Source: Amycolatopsis sp. GM8 (GTDB lineage: Bacteria > Actinomycetota > Actinomycetes > Mycobacteriales > Pseudonocardiaceae). Taken from it: a stretch of DNA of 64,000 nt. Within the stretch, counting starts at the first letter, position 1. The number at the start of each line of letters is the position of its first letter. The translations under genes were made by a program, and so were the position numbers. Below the pieces are notes generated by a model, which searched no databases, had not been told where the DNA came from, and was given only the letters and a program-made list of their open reading frames with translations. Below are positions 27,034 through 37,735 of this stretch, one piece after another. The stretch is from NCBI RefSeq assembly GCF_021653975.1, contig NZ_JAJKFK010000005.1, positions 1 to 64,000 of the forward strand, given 5' to 3'.

Positions 27034-27999
27034 ATGTTCGCCGTGTATGCCAAAGAAGCCAACTACGACAACCCCCTGGACTCCCTCGTCGTCGGCGAGC
27101 GCCCCGAGCCCGAGGTGCCGGACGGTTGGGTGAAGGTCACGGTCCGCGCGGCCAGCCTCAACATGCACGACATCTGGACCCTGCGCGGAGTGGGCATCAA
27201 GGCCGAGCAGTTCCCGATGATCCTGGGCTGCGACGGCGCCGGGGTGCTCGAAGACGGCACCGAGGTCGTGCTGCACTCCGTGGTCAACGCGCCTGGCTGG
27301 CAGGGCGACGACACGCTCGACCCGAAGCGCACCCTGCTGACCGAGAAGTACCAGGGCACCTTCGCCGACCAGGTGGTCGTGCCCGCGCGCAACGCCGTCC
27401 CCAAGCCCGCCGGCCTGTCTTTCACCGAAGCCGCGACGATGGGCACCGCGTGGCTGACCGCGTACCGGATGCTGTTCGTGAAATCGGGCCTTCGCCCCGG
27501 CCAGACGATGCTCGTGCAGGGCGCCTCCGGCGGCGTGTCGACGGCGCTCGTGCAGCTCGGCCGCGCGGCCGGGTTCCGCGTGTGGGTGACCGGCCGCAGT
27601 GAGGAAAAGCGAGCGCTGGCGGAGCAGCTCGGCGCCCACCAGACGTTCGAGTCGGGCGCGCGGCTCCCCGAACGGGTGGACGCGGTGTTCGAGACGGTCG
27701 GCAAGGCGACCTGGGGTCATTCCCTGAAGTCGCTCAAGCCGGGCGGGATCGTCGTCGTGTCCGGCTCGACCAGCGGCCCCGACCCGAGCGCAGACCTGCA
27801 GCGGGTGTTCTTCCTGCAGCTGCGTGTCGTCGGGTCGACCATGGGCACCCGCGACGAGCTGGCGAGCCTGCTGGAGTACGTCGACCTGGCCGGGATCAAG
27901 CCCCAGATCGGCGCCGAACTGCCGCTCACCGATGCCGAAAAAGGCATCCGGGACATGGCGGCCGGACACACCGCGGGAAAAATCGTTTTCACTCGCTAA
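27034..27999 (+). CDS. Zinc-type alcohol dehydrogenase-like / quinone oxidoreductase
   Basis: 321 residues of the medium-chain dehydrogenase/reductase superfamily: an N-terminal GroES-like domain (about 1-125) and an NAD(P)H Rossmann domain with QGASGGVSTALVQL (about 167-180). The zinc-ligand Cys of classic alcohol dehydrogenases are missing, so a zinc-free NADPH-dependent quinone or enoyl reductase is likely. It stands alone with its own promoter region; substrate unknown. Confidence 0.87.
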   Translation: MFAVYAKEANYDNPLDSLVVGERPEPEVPDGWVKVTVRAASLNMHDIWTLRGVGIKAEQFPMILGCDGAGVLEDGTEVVLHSVVNAPGWQGDDTLDPKRTLLTEKYQGTFADQVVVPARNAVPKPAGLSFTEAATMGTAWLTAYRMLFVKSGLRPGQTMLVQGASGGVSTALVQLGRAAGFRVWVTGRSEEKRALAEQLGAHQTFESGARLPERVDAVFETVGKATWGHSLKSLKPGGIVVVSGSTSGPDPSADLQRVFFLQLRVVGSTMGTRDELASLLEYVDLAGIKPQIGAELPLTDAEKGIRDMAAGHTAGKIVFTR

Positions 28000-28113
28000 C
28001 ACCACGAATTCATGCCCTGAGCTGCACAGACGCGGTGCCGACATCAGGCCGACACGTGTTTGTGACCCACGGTTTGACCGAAGAACATGAGATCTCTTCG
28101 CTAATCTGGAGAC

Positions 28114-29076
28114 ATGACCGCAATGGAGCGGGCGCGGCCCGAGACCCCGGCGTTGTTCGCCGGCCCGGAGCTGATCCGGGCCGGCGAACGCAGCTACGCC
28201 GGCGTCCGCACGCGCGTGCTCGAAGTCGGCCCGAAGCGGCTCACCCGCGGTGCTCCCAGGCTGGTCCTCCTCCACGGTTACTGCGACAGCGCCGACACCT
28301 GGCGCCCGGTCCTCGAACAGCTCGCCGAATCCGGGATCTCCGCGGTCGCGGTCGACCTGCCGGGCTTCGGGGAGGCCGACCCGCTGCGCGCCGGCCCGAT
28401 GCTCCCCCAGCTCGACCTGTTCGTCGACGCGGTGCTCGAAGAGCAGACGAAACACGGCAAGGTCGTGCTGGCCGGCAACTCGCTCGGCGGCACGATGGGC
28501 CTGCGCGCCGCGCACACCGCCCGGCGCCCGATCGCCGGCGTCGTCTCGATCGCCGCGCCCGGCTTCGTCGACTCGTGGCTCATCCGCGCGATCGGCACGT
28601 ACCCGTTGCGACTGTGGGCTTCGCTGCCCCTGCCGGTACCGGACTTCGTCGTGCGCGGCGTCGCCGAGTACGTCGTGCCGCGCCTGCTGTACGCCGACCG
28701 CGCTGTCGCGGCCGACGAACACGTGCGCCGCTTCATCGACCTCTTTCCCGACTACCGCTCGGCCACGACACGTCTGGACCAGGCGCGGCAGCTCGTCGAG
28801 GAGCTCTCCCAGGCGTATGACGGGATCGACGACATCACGACCCCGCTGCTCGTCGTGGCGTGCGGCAAGGACCGGCTGGTCACCGCGAACTCGGGGCGGC
28901 GCCTGCATTCCCTGGTGCCGCACAGCCGCCTGCTCATCCGCGAGGACTGGGGGCACTGCCCGCAGCTGGACGACCCGTCGACGCTCGCCGAGCTGATCGG
29001 CTACTTCACCACCGACGTGACGCGCAAGCGCAAGGCCCGGCGCACGAAGGCCGCGGCGCTGCCGATCGCCGGTTGA
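28114..29076 (+). CDS. Alpha/beta hydrolase
   Basis: 320 residues. The oxyanion HGYCDSAD and the nucleophile elbow GNSLGG (about residues 130-135) are clear. The acid lies in VVACGKDRLV and the His in EDWGHCPQLDDP. Length and motifs fit a soluble esterase or lipase of the abhydrolase_1 family. The C-terminus is strongly basic (RKRKARRTK). ATG 28114 is preceded by CTGGAG. The substrate is unknown. Confidence 0.88.
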   Translation: MTAMERARPETPALFAGPELIRAGERSYAGVRTRVLEVGPKRLTRGAPRLVLLHGYCDSADTWRPVLEQLAESGISAVAVDLPGFGEADPLRAGPMLPQLDLFVDAVLEEQTKHGKVVLAGNSLGGTMGLRAAHTARRPIAGVVSIAAPGFVDSWLIRAIGTYPLRLWASLPLPVPDFVVRGVAEYVVPRLLYADRAVAADEHVRRFIDLFPDYRSATTRLDQARQLVEELSQAYDGIDDITTPLLVVACGKDRLVTANSGRRLHSLVPHSRLLIREDWGHCPQLDDPSTLAELIGYFTTDVTRKRKARRTKAAALPIAG

Positions 29077-29098
29077 GTTTTCGCGCTACGGTCGGGGC

Positions 29099-29539
29099 AT
29101 GGCAGATCTTTCCCGCGTGGGCAAGCTCGCCCTCGCCGAACACGGGCTCGCCACCATCTCCGTCGCACGCGCCGACGGCACCGTGCACTCGTCGGTCGTG
29201 AACGCCGGGCTCATCGACGATCCGGTGACCGGCACCCCGGGCGTCGGCTTCGTCGCCCGCGGCGGCACGCGCAAGCTGGCCCTGCTGCGCGAGCGCGCCA
29301 ACGGCACGATCGTGTTCCGCCGCGGCTGGGAATGGGCTTCGGTCCAGGGCCCGGTGCGGCTGATCGGGCCCGACGACCCGGATCCGGCCTTCGACCCGGC
29401 CGGTCTCCCCCGCCTGCTGCGCGACGTGTTCATCGCCGCGACGGGCACGCACGACGACTGGGCCGAATACGACCGGGTGATGGCCGCCGAACGCCGCTGC
29501 GCGGTTTTCCTTGCCGCGCAACGGGTTTACGGCAACTGA
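29099..29539 (+). CDS. PPOX-class F420-dependent oxidoreductase
   Basis: 146 residues with the split beta-barrel of pyridoxamine-phosphate-oxidase-like proteins. It begins SRVGKLALAEHGLATISVARADG, and RKLALLRERANGTIVFR is the cofactor-binding strand pair. Actinobacterial members mostly use F420 rather than FMN. It ends one base before the convergent lepA stop. Role unknown. Confidence 0.83.
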   Translation: MADLSRVGKLALAEHGLATISVARADGTVHSSVVNAGLIDDPVTGTPGVGFVARGGTRKLALLRERANGTIVFRRGWEWASVQGPVRLIGPDDPDPAFDPAGLPRLLRDVFIAATGTHDDWAEYDRVMAAERRCAVFLAAQRVYGN

Positions 29540-29540
29540 G

Positions 29541-31385
29541 CTACTTCTTCTTGCCCTTGTCGGCGGGCTCGGTGGTGGACAGCGCCGCGACGAAGGCCTC
29601 CTGCGGGACCTCGACCCGCCCGATGTTCTTCATCCGCTTCTTGCCTTCCTTCTGCTTCTCCAGCAGCTTCCGCTTCCGCGAGATGTCACCGCCGTAGCAC
29701 TTGGCGAGGACGTCCTTGCGGATGGCGCGGATCGTCTCGCGCGCGATGATCCGCGAGCCGACGGCGGCCTGGATCGGCACCTCGAACTGCTGGCGCGGGA
29801 TCAGCTCCCGCAGCCGGGTGGTCATCCTGTTGCCGTAGGCGGACGCCGCGTCCTTGTGCACGATCGCGGAGAACGCGTCGACCGGCTCGCCCTGCAGCAG
29901 GATGTCCACCTTGACCAGGTCGGCGATCTGGTCGCCGGCATCCTCGTAGTCGAGTGAGGCGTAGCCACGGGTGCGGGACTTCAGCGAGTCGAAGAAATCG
30001 AAGATGATCTCCGCGAGCGGCAGGTGGTAGCGCAGTTCCACCCGGTCCTCGGACAGGTAGTCCATGCCCAGCAGCTGACCGCGCTTGCCCTGGCACAGCT
30101 CCATGATCGCCCCGATGAACTCGGCCGGCGCGATCACCGTGACCTTCGAGAGCGGCTCGTGCACGTCGGCGATCTTGTACCCGGTCGGCCAGTCCGACGG
30201 GTTGGTCACGGTGTGCTCGCTGTGGTCTTCGAGCACCACCCGGTACACCACGTTCGGCGCGGTCGAGATCAGGTCCAGCCCGAACTCGCGTTCCAGCCGG
30301 TCCCGGGTGATCTCCAGGTGCAGCAGCCCGAGGAAGCCACAGCGGAAGCCGAAGCCCAGCGCCACCGACGTTTCCGGCTCGAACGTCAGCGCGGCGTCGT
30401 TGAGCTGCAACTTCTCCAGCGCCTCACGCAGTTCCGGGTAGTCCGAACCGTCCACCGGGTACAGCCCCGAGTAGACCATCGGCTTCGGCTCGCGGTACCC
30501 CGTCAGCGGCTCGGTCGCGCCCTTGCGTTCGGACGTCACCGTGTCACCGACCCTGGACTGCCGGACGTCCTTCACGCCGGTGATCAGGTAACCCACCTCG
30601 CCGACGCCGAGTCCCTTGCTGGGCTTGGGTTCCGGCGAGATGATGCCGACCTCGAGCAGCTCGTGGGTGGCGCCGGTGGACATCATCCGGATCCGCTCGC
30701 GCGGGGTGATCTGCCCGTCCACGACGCGGATGTAGGTGACGACGCCGCGGTAGGTGTCGTACACGGAGTCGAAGATCATCGCCCGGGCCGGCGCGTTCGC
30801 CTCCCCCTGCGGCGGCGGCACCTGCCGGACGACCTCGTCGAGCAGCTCACGCACGCCCTGCCCGGTCTTCGCCGACACGCGCAGCACGTCGGTCGGCTCG
30901 CAGCCGATGATGTGCGCGAGCTCCGCCGCGTACTTGTCCGGGTCGGCCGCGGGCAGGTCGATCTTGTTCAGGACCGGGATGACGTGCAGGTCCTTGTCGA
31001 GCGCGAGGTACAGGTTGGCCAGGGTCTGCGCCTCGATCCCCTGCGCGGCGTCGACCAGCAGGATCGCGCCCTCGCACGCCTCGAGCGCCCGCGAGACCTC
31101 GTAGGTGAAGTCCACGTGGCCGGGCGTGTCGATCAGGTGCAGCACATGGTCCTGCCCCCCGGACTGCCACGGCAGGCGCACGTTCTGCGCCTTGATCGTG
31201 ATGCCGCGCTCACGCTCGATGTCCATCCGGTCGAGGTACTGCGCGCGCATGGCCCGTTCCTCGACCACGCCGGTGAGCTGCAGCATGCGGTCGGCCAGGG
31301 TGGACTTGCCGTGGTCGATGTGCGCGATGATGCAGAAGTTCCGGATCAGCTCCGGTGGCGTGAACGTGGTGTCGGCGAACGTCAC
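29541..31385 (-). CDS. lepA: Elongation factor 4 (LepA)
   Basis: 614 residues. G1 AHIDHGKS is at 21-28, with DTPGH and NKID following. The EF-G-like domains II, III and V and the LepA-specific C-terminal domain (basic, [16 protein letters not shown]) are intact. It back-translocates or remodels stalled ribosomes. The GTG at 31385 has GGAGCC upstream and gives the usual N-terminus; an ATG at 31427 adds 14 unlikely residues. The C-terminus ends in a Lys-rich tail. Confidence 0.96.
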   Translation of the reverse strand: MTFADTTFTPPELIRNFCIIAHIDHGKSTLADRMLQLTGVVEERAMRAQYLDRMDIERERGITIKAQNVRLPWQSGGQDHVLHLIDTPGHVDFTYEVSRALEACEGAILLVDAAQGIEAQTLANLYLALDKDLHVIPVLNKIDLPAADPDKYAAELAHIIGCEPTDVLRVSAKTGQGVRELLDEVVRQVPPPQGEANAPARAMIFDSVYDTYRGVVTYIRVVDGQITPRERIRMMSTGATHELLEVGIISPEPKPSKGLGVGEVGYLITGVKDVRQSRVGDTVTSERKGATEPLTGYREPKPMVYSGLYPVDGSDYPELREALEKLQLNDAALTFEPETSVALGFGFRCGFLGLLHLEITRDRLEREFGLDLISTAPNVVYRVVLEDHSEHTVTNPSDWPTGYKIADVHEPLSKVTVIAPAEFIGAIMELCQGKRGQLLGMDYLSEDRVELRYHLPLAEIIFDFFDSLKSRTRGYASLDYEDAGDQIADLVKVDILLQGEPVDAFSAIVHKDAASAYGNRMTTRLRELIPRQQFEVPIQAAVGSRIIARETIRAIRKDVLAKCYGGDISRKRKLLEKQKEGKKRMKNIGRVEVPQEAFVAALSTTEPADKGKKK

Positions 31386-31495
31386 TGAACTCTTGGCTCC
31401 TTCTCGGGGTCCCCTCCAGTGTCCCATGCGCGCGGCCGGGTGATTTCCGGGTCATCCCCGATGCCGGATCACCGTGCCCGTGCTGATCTGGAGGT

Positions 31496-32071
31496 ATGAG
31501 CAGTGCATATACCCAGGTGCTGGACCGGACCTTCGGCCATCCGCGCGGGCTGCTCGGCAGAATCGGCGGCGCCGTGATGGCGGCGGGCAACGCCGCGACC
31601 GAGCGGCATGTGGTGCACGTGGCGCGGCTCACTCCGGGTGAGACCGTGCTAGTGATCGGCCCTGGTCCCGGGGTCGGGCTGGCGACGGCGGCAGGCGAGG
31701 GACGCACGGTCATCGGTGTCGACCCGTCGGAGGAGATGCTCGCGCTGTCGCACGGCCGTTGTCCCGAGGCCGAGCTGCGGCTCGGCACCGCCGAGCGGAC
31801 CGGGCAGCCGGACGAGTCGGTCGATGTCGTGCTGAGCGTGAACAACGTGCAACTGTGGGAAGACCGGGCCGCCGGCTTCGCCGAGCTGCGCCGCGTACTT
31901 CGCCCCGGCGGCCGGCTGGTGTTGTCGGCGCACGAACGATGGCTTCCGGTGCCGAGACACGAGCTGGCCGCCGAGGTCACCGCGGCCGGGTTCACGGATC
32001 TGCAGACGTGGACCTGGGATCCGCCGGGTTTCGGCTCGACCGCGGCGGAGTTGCGTGCCGTGCGTCCCTGA
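31496..32071 (+). CDS. Class I SAM-dependent methyltransferase
   Basis: 191 residues. The SAM-binding motif I is VLVIGPGPGVGLATAAG, motif II VIGVDPSEEML, and the post-motif core DVVLSVNNVQLWED. A Methyltransf_11-type fold is complete except for a short C-terminus. Divergent from lepA and upstream of rpsT. The acceptor substrate cannot be told. Confidence 0.85.
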   Translation: MSSAYTQVLDRTFGHPRGLLGRIGGAVMAAGNAATERHVVHVARLTPGETVLVIGPGPGVGLATAAGEGRTVIGVDPSEEMLALSHGRCPEAELRLGTAERTGQPDESVDVVLSVNNVQLWEDRAAGFAELRRVLRPGGRLVLSAHERWLPVPRHELAAEVTAAGFTDLQTWTWDPPGFGSTAAELRAVRP

Positions 32072-32215
32072 GGCCGGGCGCCGCGCGGGGCCGGAATCGC
32101 GACTGGTAGCCTTTTTGGTCGTTGCCGTGTGGCATTCCGCCAGGGAGGAAGCCCGGTCCGCCGGGGCCACCGAAACGCGGCAGCGAACCCGCCGAAACGA
32201 TCAAGGAGCGCCCGC

Positions 32216-32476
32216 GTGGCCAACATCAAGTCCCAGATCAAGCGCATCAAGACGAACGAGAAGGCTCGCCAGCGCAACCAGTCGATCAAGTCCTCGGTGA
32301 AGACCGCGATCCGCAAGTTCCGCGAGGCCGCCGAGGCCGGCGACAAGGACCAGGCGATCGAGCTGCAGCGCGCCGCCGCGAAGAAGCTGGACAAGGCCGC
32401 CAGCAAGGGTGTCATCCACGCGAACCAGGCCGCCAACAAGAAGTCCGCGATGGCGAAGCGCGCGAACGAGCTCTGA
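32216..32476 (+). CDS. rpsT: 30S ribosomal protein S20
   Basis: 86 residues, a basic helical protein beginning [17 protein letters not shown] after the GTG start. It binds 16S rRNA. AAGGAG lies nine bases upstream of the start. It is followed by a strong terminator. The neighbourhood lepA/rpsT/holA is conserved in actinobacteria. Confidence 0.97.
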   Translation: MANIKSQIKRIKTNEKARQRNQSIKSSVKTAIRKFREAAEAGDKDQAIELQRAAAKKLDKAASKGVIHANQAANKKSAMAKRANEL

Positions 32477-32496
32477 GCTCGCTCGTAGTTCCCCGG

Positions 32497-32529
32497 AAAC
32501 CCGCCGCACCCGCGGCGGGTTTCTTTTTT
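32497..32529 (+). terminator. Intrinsic terminator of rpsT
   Basis: AAACCCGCCGC (32497-32507) and GCGGCGGGTTT (32512-32522) form a perfect 11-bp stem with an ACCC loop, followed directly by CTTTTTT. A textbook rho-independent terminator. Confidence 0.92.
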
Positions 32530-32720
32530 GTGCCCGGCCTGATCCCTTTATGTGCTCCGGCCTGCTCCTTTTGTGGCTCGACCTGCCCCGAAGCGCTTTT
32601 TGTGCCTGGCCTGCTCCTTTTGTGCGCCGGCCTGCTCCGAAGCCGCTTTTGCGCTCCGGCCTGTTTCCCTTCTTGTCTCCGGCCTGCTCCCGTCCCTGTC
32701 GCGCCCCCGCCTGCTCCCGA
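32530..32720. repeat. Degenerate array of a GGCCTGCTCC motif
   Basis: Eight imperfect copies of GGCCTGCTCC start near 32536, 32559, 32580, 32608, 32629, 32658, 32681 and 32709. Distances alternate between about 22 and 28 bases, so pairs recur at roughly 50 bp. Runs of TTTTGTG separate many copies. The stretch follows the rpsT terminator, and no convincing gene lies in it on either strand. Function unknown. Confidence 0.7.
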
Positions 32721-32760
32721 GGCCGCGTTGACGGCCCGGCGCGCGGCCACGACCGCCACC

Positions 32761-32900
32761 GACGGCGTCAGCGAGGGTCACGAGCGTCGGCGCGGGTCCC
32801 AATCGCCGACAGCGACGTCAGCGAGGGGCACTGCCGTCGGCGAGGGGCCGCAAACGCCGGCGGCGGCGTCAGCGGAGGTCGCGGGCGTCGGCGAGGTCGA
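32761..32900. repeat. Three direct repeats of about 50 bp running into the 3' end of holA
   Basis: Copies begin near 32761, 32811 and 32862. Each contains a GCGTCAGCGAGG-like box, then about 15 bases later CGTCGGCGnGG. Equivalent bases fall at 32770, 32820 and 32871 (periods 50 and 51). The third copy is the last codons and stop of holA on the minus strand, so the other two look like decayed duplications of that gene end. Confidence 0.65.
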
Positions 32901-33849
32901 GGATCGCTCGTTCCAGCGCGTACGAAGGGTCGGCGGCCGCACCTTTGACCTCGGCGTTCACCCGGGCCACGATCGCCATCGCCTTGTTCAGGCCGGCCGC
33001 GCCCCAGCCGCGCGCCTGGCCCTGTGCCTTGCGGATCTTCCATGGCGGCATCCCCAGCTCGCCCGCCATCTGGTTCGGGTTGCCGCGGCCGGCCGCCGAC
33101 ACCCGCGCGATGGTCCGGACGGCATCGGCGAGCGCGTCGGCCACCAGCACGTGCGGGACGCCGATCTGCTCGGCCCAGCGCATCGATTCGAGCGCGGCGG
33201 AGCGATCGCCGGCGACGGCATTCTCGGCCACCGCGAAGCCGGTCACGTCGGCCCGCCCGCGGTGGTAGCGGCGCACGGCGTCCTGGTCGACCTTGCCGCC
33301 GGAGTCGGCGACGAGCTGTGCCGCGGCGGACGCCAGCTCGCGCAGGTTCGAGCCGACCGCGTCGATGAGCGCGGCGACCGCGGCCGCGTCGATCCGGCCG
33401 CCGGCCTGCCGGATCTCGTTGCGCACGAACGCTTCCCGCTCGGCGAGCTTGGTGATCTTGGGGCAGTCGGTGATCTGGGCGCCGGCCTTGCGCAGCGCGG
33501 CCGGCAGTGCTTTGGCCGCCTTGCTCCGGCCGCCACCGGTGTGCACGACGACCAGCACGACCCCGTCGGCGGGCGACTTCACGTAAGACATCACCGCATC
33601 CGCGAGCTCCTGCGAGATGTCCTGTGCGGCGTCGAGCACGACGACCCGCCCCTCGCTGAACAGTGAGGGGCTCACCAGCTCGGCCAGGGCAGGCGGGGTC
33701 AAATCGGACACGCGGACGCGGGTCATGTCGGCGGCCGGGTCGACCAGCCGCGCCGAGTCCAGCGCGGCCCGGACGGCCCGCTCGACGAGCAGCTCTTCCT
33801 CGCCCAGGACGAGGTGCAGCGGCGACGTGGTGGTGGCTGGCGCGGTCAC
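32869..33849 (-). CDS. holA: DNA polymerase III subunit delta
   Basis: 326 residues with the DNA_pol3_delta fold. It begins LHLVLGEEELLVERAV, continues through a degenerate AAA+ clamp-loader core, and ends in the helical collar domain. The delta subunit opens the sliding clamp ring during loading. GTG 33849 gives the family N-terminus; a longer frame from 33900 adds 17 residues. Its 3' end lies in a 50-bp repeat. Confidence 0.9.
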   Translation of the reverse strand: MTAPATTTSPLHLVLGEEELLVERAVRAALDSARLVDPAADMTRVRVSDLTPPALAELVSPSLFSEGRVVVLDAAQDISQELADAVMSYVKSPADGVVLVVVHTGGGRSKAAKALPAALRKAGAQITDCPKITKLAEREAFVRNEIRQAGGRIDAAAVAALIDAVGSNLRELASAAAQLVADSGGKVDQDAVRRYHRGRADVTGFAVAENAVAGDRSAALESMRWAEQIGVPHVLVADALADAVRTIARVSAAGRGNPNQMAGELGMPPWKIRKAQGQARGWGAAGLNKAMAIVARVNAEVKGAAADPSYALERAILDLADARDLR

Positions 33850-33964
33850 CCCACGATCCTGCCACGGTGACGAAGCCCGCAGGGGCATGGCGTGGACCAC
33901 GACCCGTGTCGTATGTTTGTTACAGCTGCGTTGCTCTCAGTGGCACGCCGACAACCGAATACCG

Positions 33965-34093
33965 CTCATCCAGAGGGGCAGAGGGAACGGCCCGTTGAAG
34001 CCCCGGCAACCGGCGTCAGCCTGTCATCTCGATTCCGCGAGGTAGCTGGCGATCACGGTGCCAATTCCGGCCCGCGCCAGCGGGACAGATGAG
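33965..34093 (+). ncRNA. SAM riboswitch (S-box / SAM-I type)
   Basis: The conserved S-box core is readable: CATCCAGAGGGGCAGAGGGA, then GGCCCGTTGAAGCCCCGGCAACC, as in SAM-I aptamers. The closing helix P1 is CTCATC (33965-33970) with GATGAG (34088-34093), a perfect 6-bp pair. The 3' strand of P1 contains the first bases of the ribosome site GAGGAAAGGA (34091-34100) of the next gene, so SAM binding would directly hide it. There is no terminator between aptamer and gene, which points to translational control. Confidence 0.9.
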
Positions 34094-34107
34094 GAAAGGA
34101 CCTCGCG

Positions 34108-35367
<1,260 letters not shown>

Positions 35368-35368
35368 G

Positions 35369-37735
35369 TCACTTTCCCTTACGCACCACCGCCGGTTCTC
35401 CCTTGTCGGTGGTGACCGCCACGTCGCCGTCGGTGTCGGTGCGGGTGACCAGCGCACCATCGGCCGTGAGCGCGTCCACAGTGGACTTGCTCGGATGGCC
35501 GTAGCTGTTGCCCGCGCCGACGCTGATGAGTGCGAGCCGGGGAGCCACCTCGGCCAGGAACCGCGGGTTGGAGAAGCGGCTTCCGTGGTGTGGCACTTTC
35601 AATACCTCCGCGTGCAGATCGGTTCCGCTGTCGAGCAGATCGGCCTGTGCGAGTAGTTCGACGTCGCCGGTGAGCAGGACACGCCCGGCCGGCGTGAACG
35701 CGCGCAGCACGATCGAGGCGTTGTTGATGTTCGTGCCATCCGCGTCGTCGTCATCCTGCCGTGGGCTGACGTAGCGCGGTCCGATCACCTCCAGGGTTAG
35801 TCCCGGCCAGTCGAGTCGCTGGCCGAGTTCCAGTTCCAGCAGCGGCACGCCGTGTCGTGCCGCGACCTGCGCCACCTGCTGCCACGCCCACGCCGGCATG
35901 CGCCCGGGCCCGACGCCCACCGCACCGACGGAACGACCGTCGAACACGGAGTCGAGGCCGCTGATGTGGTCGGCGTGCAGGTGGCTCAGCACGACCAGCG
36001 GCACCCGATCGACACCCAGCCGTGCCAGGCATTCGTCGACCGGCCCGGGCTCGGGCCCGGTGTCCACGACGATCGCCCGCCCGGGTTCGGTCATGGACAG
36101 CACTTCCGCGTCACCCTGGCCGACGTCGCACGCGACCATCGCCCACCCGGCAGGCGGCCAGCCCGGCGCGATCACCCGGGCCGGCACCACGACCAGCAGC
36201 ACGCACACCAGCGCGAGTGCGACCCCCATCCGCAACCGGGGCCGCCGGAGCACGACGATCAGCACGATCACCGCCGCGAGCGCCAGCAGCCCGCCCCACC
36301 AGCCGTCCGGCCACGGCAGTACCGCGCCCGGGACACGCGACGCATGCCGGGCGACGATCAGCAGCCAATGCGCCTCGGGTCCCGCCGCGAGCGCGGGCAC
36401 GTGGGCCGCGGCAGGCCAGAACGTGGCCAGCACGGCGGTCACCACCCCCAGTACCGTTGCCGGGGCGACCACCGGTGCGGCCAGCACGTTGGCCGCGATC
36501 GACACCACGCTGACCTGGCCCGCCATCCCGGCGATGACCGGCGCGGTCACCAGGAAGGCGGCCAGCGGGATGGCCAGCCCCTCGGCGAGCCCCGGCGGCA
36601 CGCCCCGCCTGGTCATCGCGTCGACCCAGCGCGGTGCCAGCAGCACGAGCCCGGCCGTGGCGACCACCGACAACGCGAAGCCGAAGTTCACCGCCATCGC
36701 CGGGTCGTAGACCACCAGGACGCACACCGCCGCCGCCAAGGCGGGTAGCACGGACCGTTTCCGCCCCAGCGCCAGAGCCAGGAGAGCGACCGCACCCATC
36801 ACCCCGGCCCTGAGCACACTCGGCTCGCCCCCGGTGAGGATCACGAAACCGACGAGGGCCAGCCCGGCCACCGCCGCGGACAGTCTCGGTCCGAGCCGCA
36901 GTGCCCGGAGGAGCAGCAGGACCGCTCCAGCGACGACCGCGAGATTGCTGCCACTGACCGCCATCAGGTGCGACAACCCGGCGTCCTTGAACTCACGCTG
37001 AACCTGTGGCGATACACCGCTGGTGTCACCGACGACCAGCCCGGGCAAGAGCCCCGCCGCGTCCGGAGACAGCACCGAACAGGCCTGCCGAAGCGCCTCT
37101 CGGGTGGAGGCGGCCGCTCGCTGCCACCACGGCGGCTTCGTGGCGGCGACCGGCGGCCCACGGACGTAGACGACCGCGACTGTCAGGTCGGCGTCACGAG
37201 GCAGCGCAAGGGAACCGGTCGCGGTCACGTCCTGCGCGGGCAACAGACTCGACCACGACTGGAACGGCGCGAGCAGCACCACACGCCCTCGGGTGGCGAC
37301 GGGTTTTCCCGCCGCCTCGGCCTGGTCGACCGTCGCCGCGATGACGACCGAGCGGGCGCCCGCCTGCTGACCGGCGTAGCCGGCGGACTCGATCGGCTTC
37401 GGACGCTCGTCCACCGTGACCCGCACGGTGACCGTCGCGCCCCGAGCGGCCAAAGTGGACAGTGGATCGTGCTGGGCCTGGGCCAGCCGGATGGTCAGCG
37501 GACCGGCAAGAACGAGGCCGGCGATCAGCAACGCACCCGCTCCTGCGAACCATCGCGGCCGGGTCACTCGCCAGCGCCACAGCAAGAAGGACGCCACGCC
37601 CACCGACACCAGCCCGGCTCCCAGCGCGACCCACCAGCTCCACAGCAGTCCGGTCAGTACGCCGAGCCACAGCACGAGCGCCGGCGGAACCAGCCGGAAG
37701 TCTTGCCACGCCGGGGTTTCGGGGTCGGCGAGCAT
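35369..37735 (-). CDS. comEC: ComEC/Rec2-family DNA uptake channel protein
   Basis: 788 residues. A region with N-terminal helices and a DUF4131-type OB part (about 1-210) is followed by the polytopic Competence domain (about 230-500, with GLSHLMAVSGSNLAVVAGAV). A C-terminal metallo-beta-lactamase domain follows (about 530-780, with SHLHADHISGLDS and PHHGS). It forms the inner-membrane channel for single-stranded DNA in transformable bacteria; natural competence in this group is unproven. ATG overlaps the comEA stop by one base. Confidence 0.92.
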   Translation of the reverse strand: MLADPETPAWQDFRLVPPALVLWLGVLTGLLWSWWVALGAGLVSVGVASFLLWRWRVTRPRWFAGAGALLIAGLVLAGPLTIRLAQAQHDPLSTLAARGATVTVRVTVDERPKPIESAGYAGQQAGARSVVIAATVDQAEAAGKPVATRGRVVLLAPFQSWSSLLPAQDVTATGSLALPRDADLTVAVVYVRGPPVAATKPPWWQRAAASTREALRQACSVLSPDAAGLLPGLVVGDTSGVSPQVQREFKDAGLSHLMAVSGSNLAVVAGAVLLLLRALRLGPRLSAAVAGLALVGFVILTGGEPSVLRAGVMGAVALLALALGRKRSVLPALAAAVCVLVVYDPAMAVNFGFALSVVATAGLVLLAPRWVDAMTRRGVPPGLAEGLAIPLAAFLVTAPVIAGMAGQVSVVSIAANVLAAPVVAPATVLGVVTAVLATFWPAAAHVPALAAGPEAHWLLIVARHASRVPGAVLPWPDGWWGGLLALAAVIVLIVVLRRPRLRMGVALALVCVLLVVVPARVIAPGWPPAGWAMVACDVGQGDAEVLSMTEPGRAIVVDTGPEPGPVDECLARLGVDRVPLVVLSHLHADHISGLDSVFDGRSVGAVGVGPGRMPAWAWQQVAQVAARHGVPLLELELGQRLDWPGLTLEVIGPRYVSPRQDDDDADGTNINNASIVLRAFTPAGRVLLTGDVELLAQADLLDSGTDLHAEVLKVPHHGSRFSNPRFLAEVAPRLALISVGAGNSYGHPSKSTVDALTADGALVTRTDTDGDVAVTTDKGEPAVVRKGK

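Noticed and set aside
32530-32720. Possible CRISPR array
   Set aside because: Copies are only about 10 bases, diverged, and unequally spaced, with spacers of 11-19 bases that are themselves similar. No cas gene is present.
32548-32802. Basic, Gln/Lys/Gly-rich open frames on the minus strand in the rpsT-holA gap
   Set aside because: They exist because the repeat array is open in several frames. They have no ribosome site, no homology and unstructured composition.
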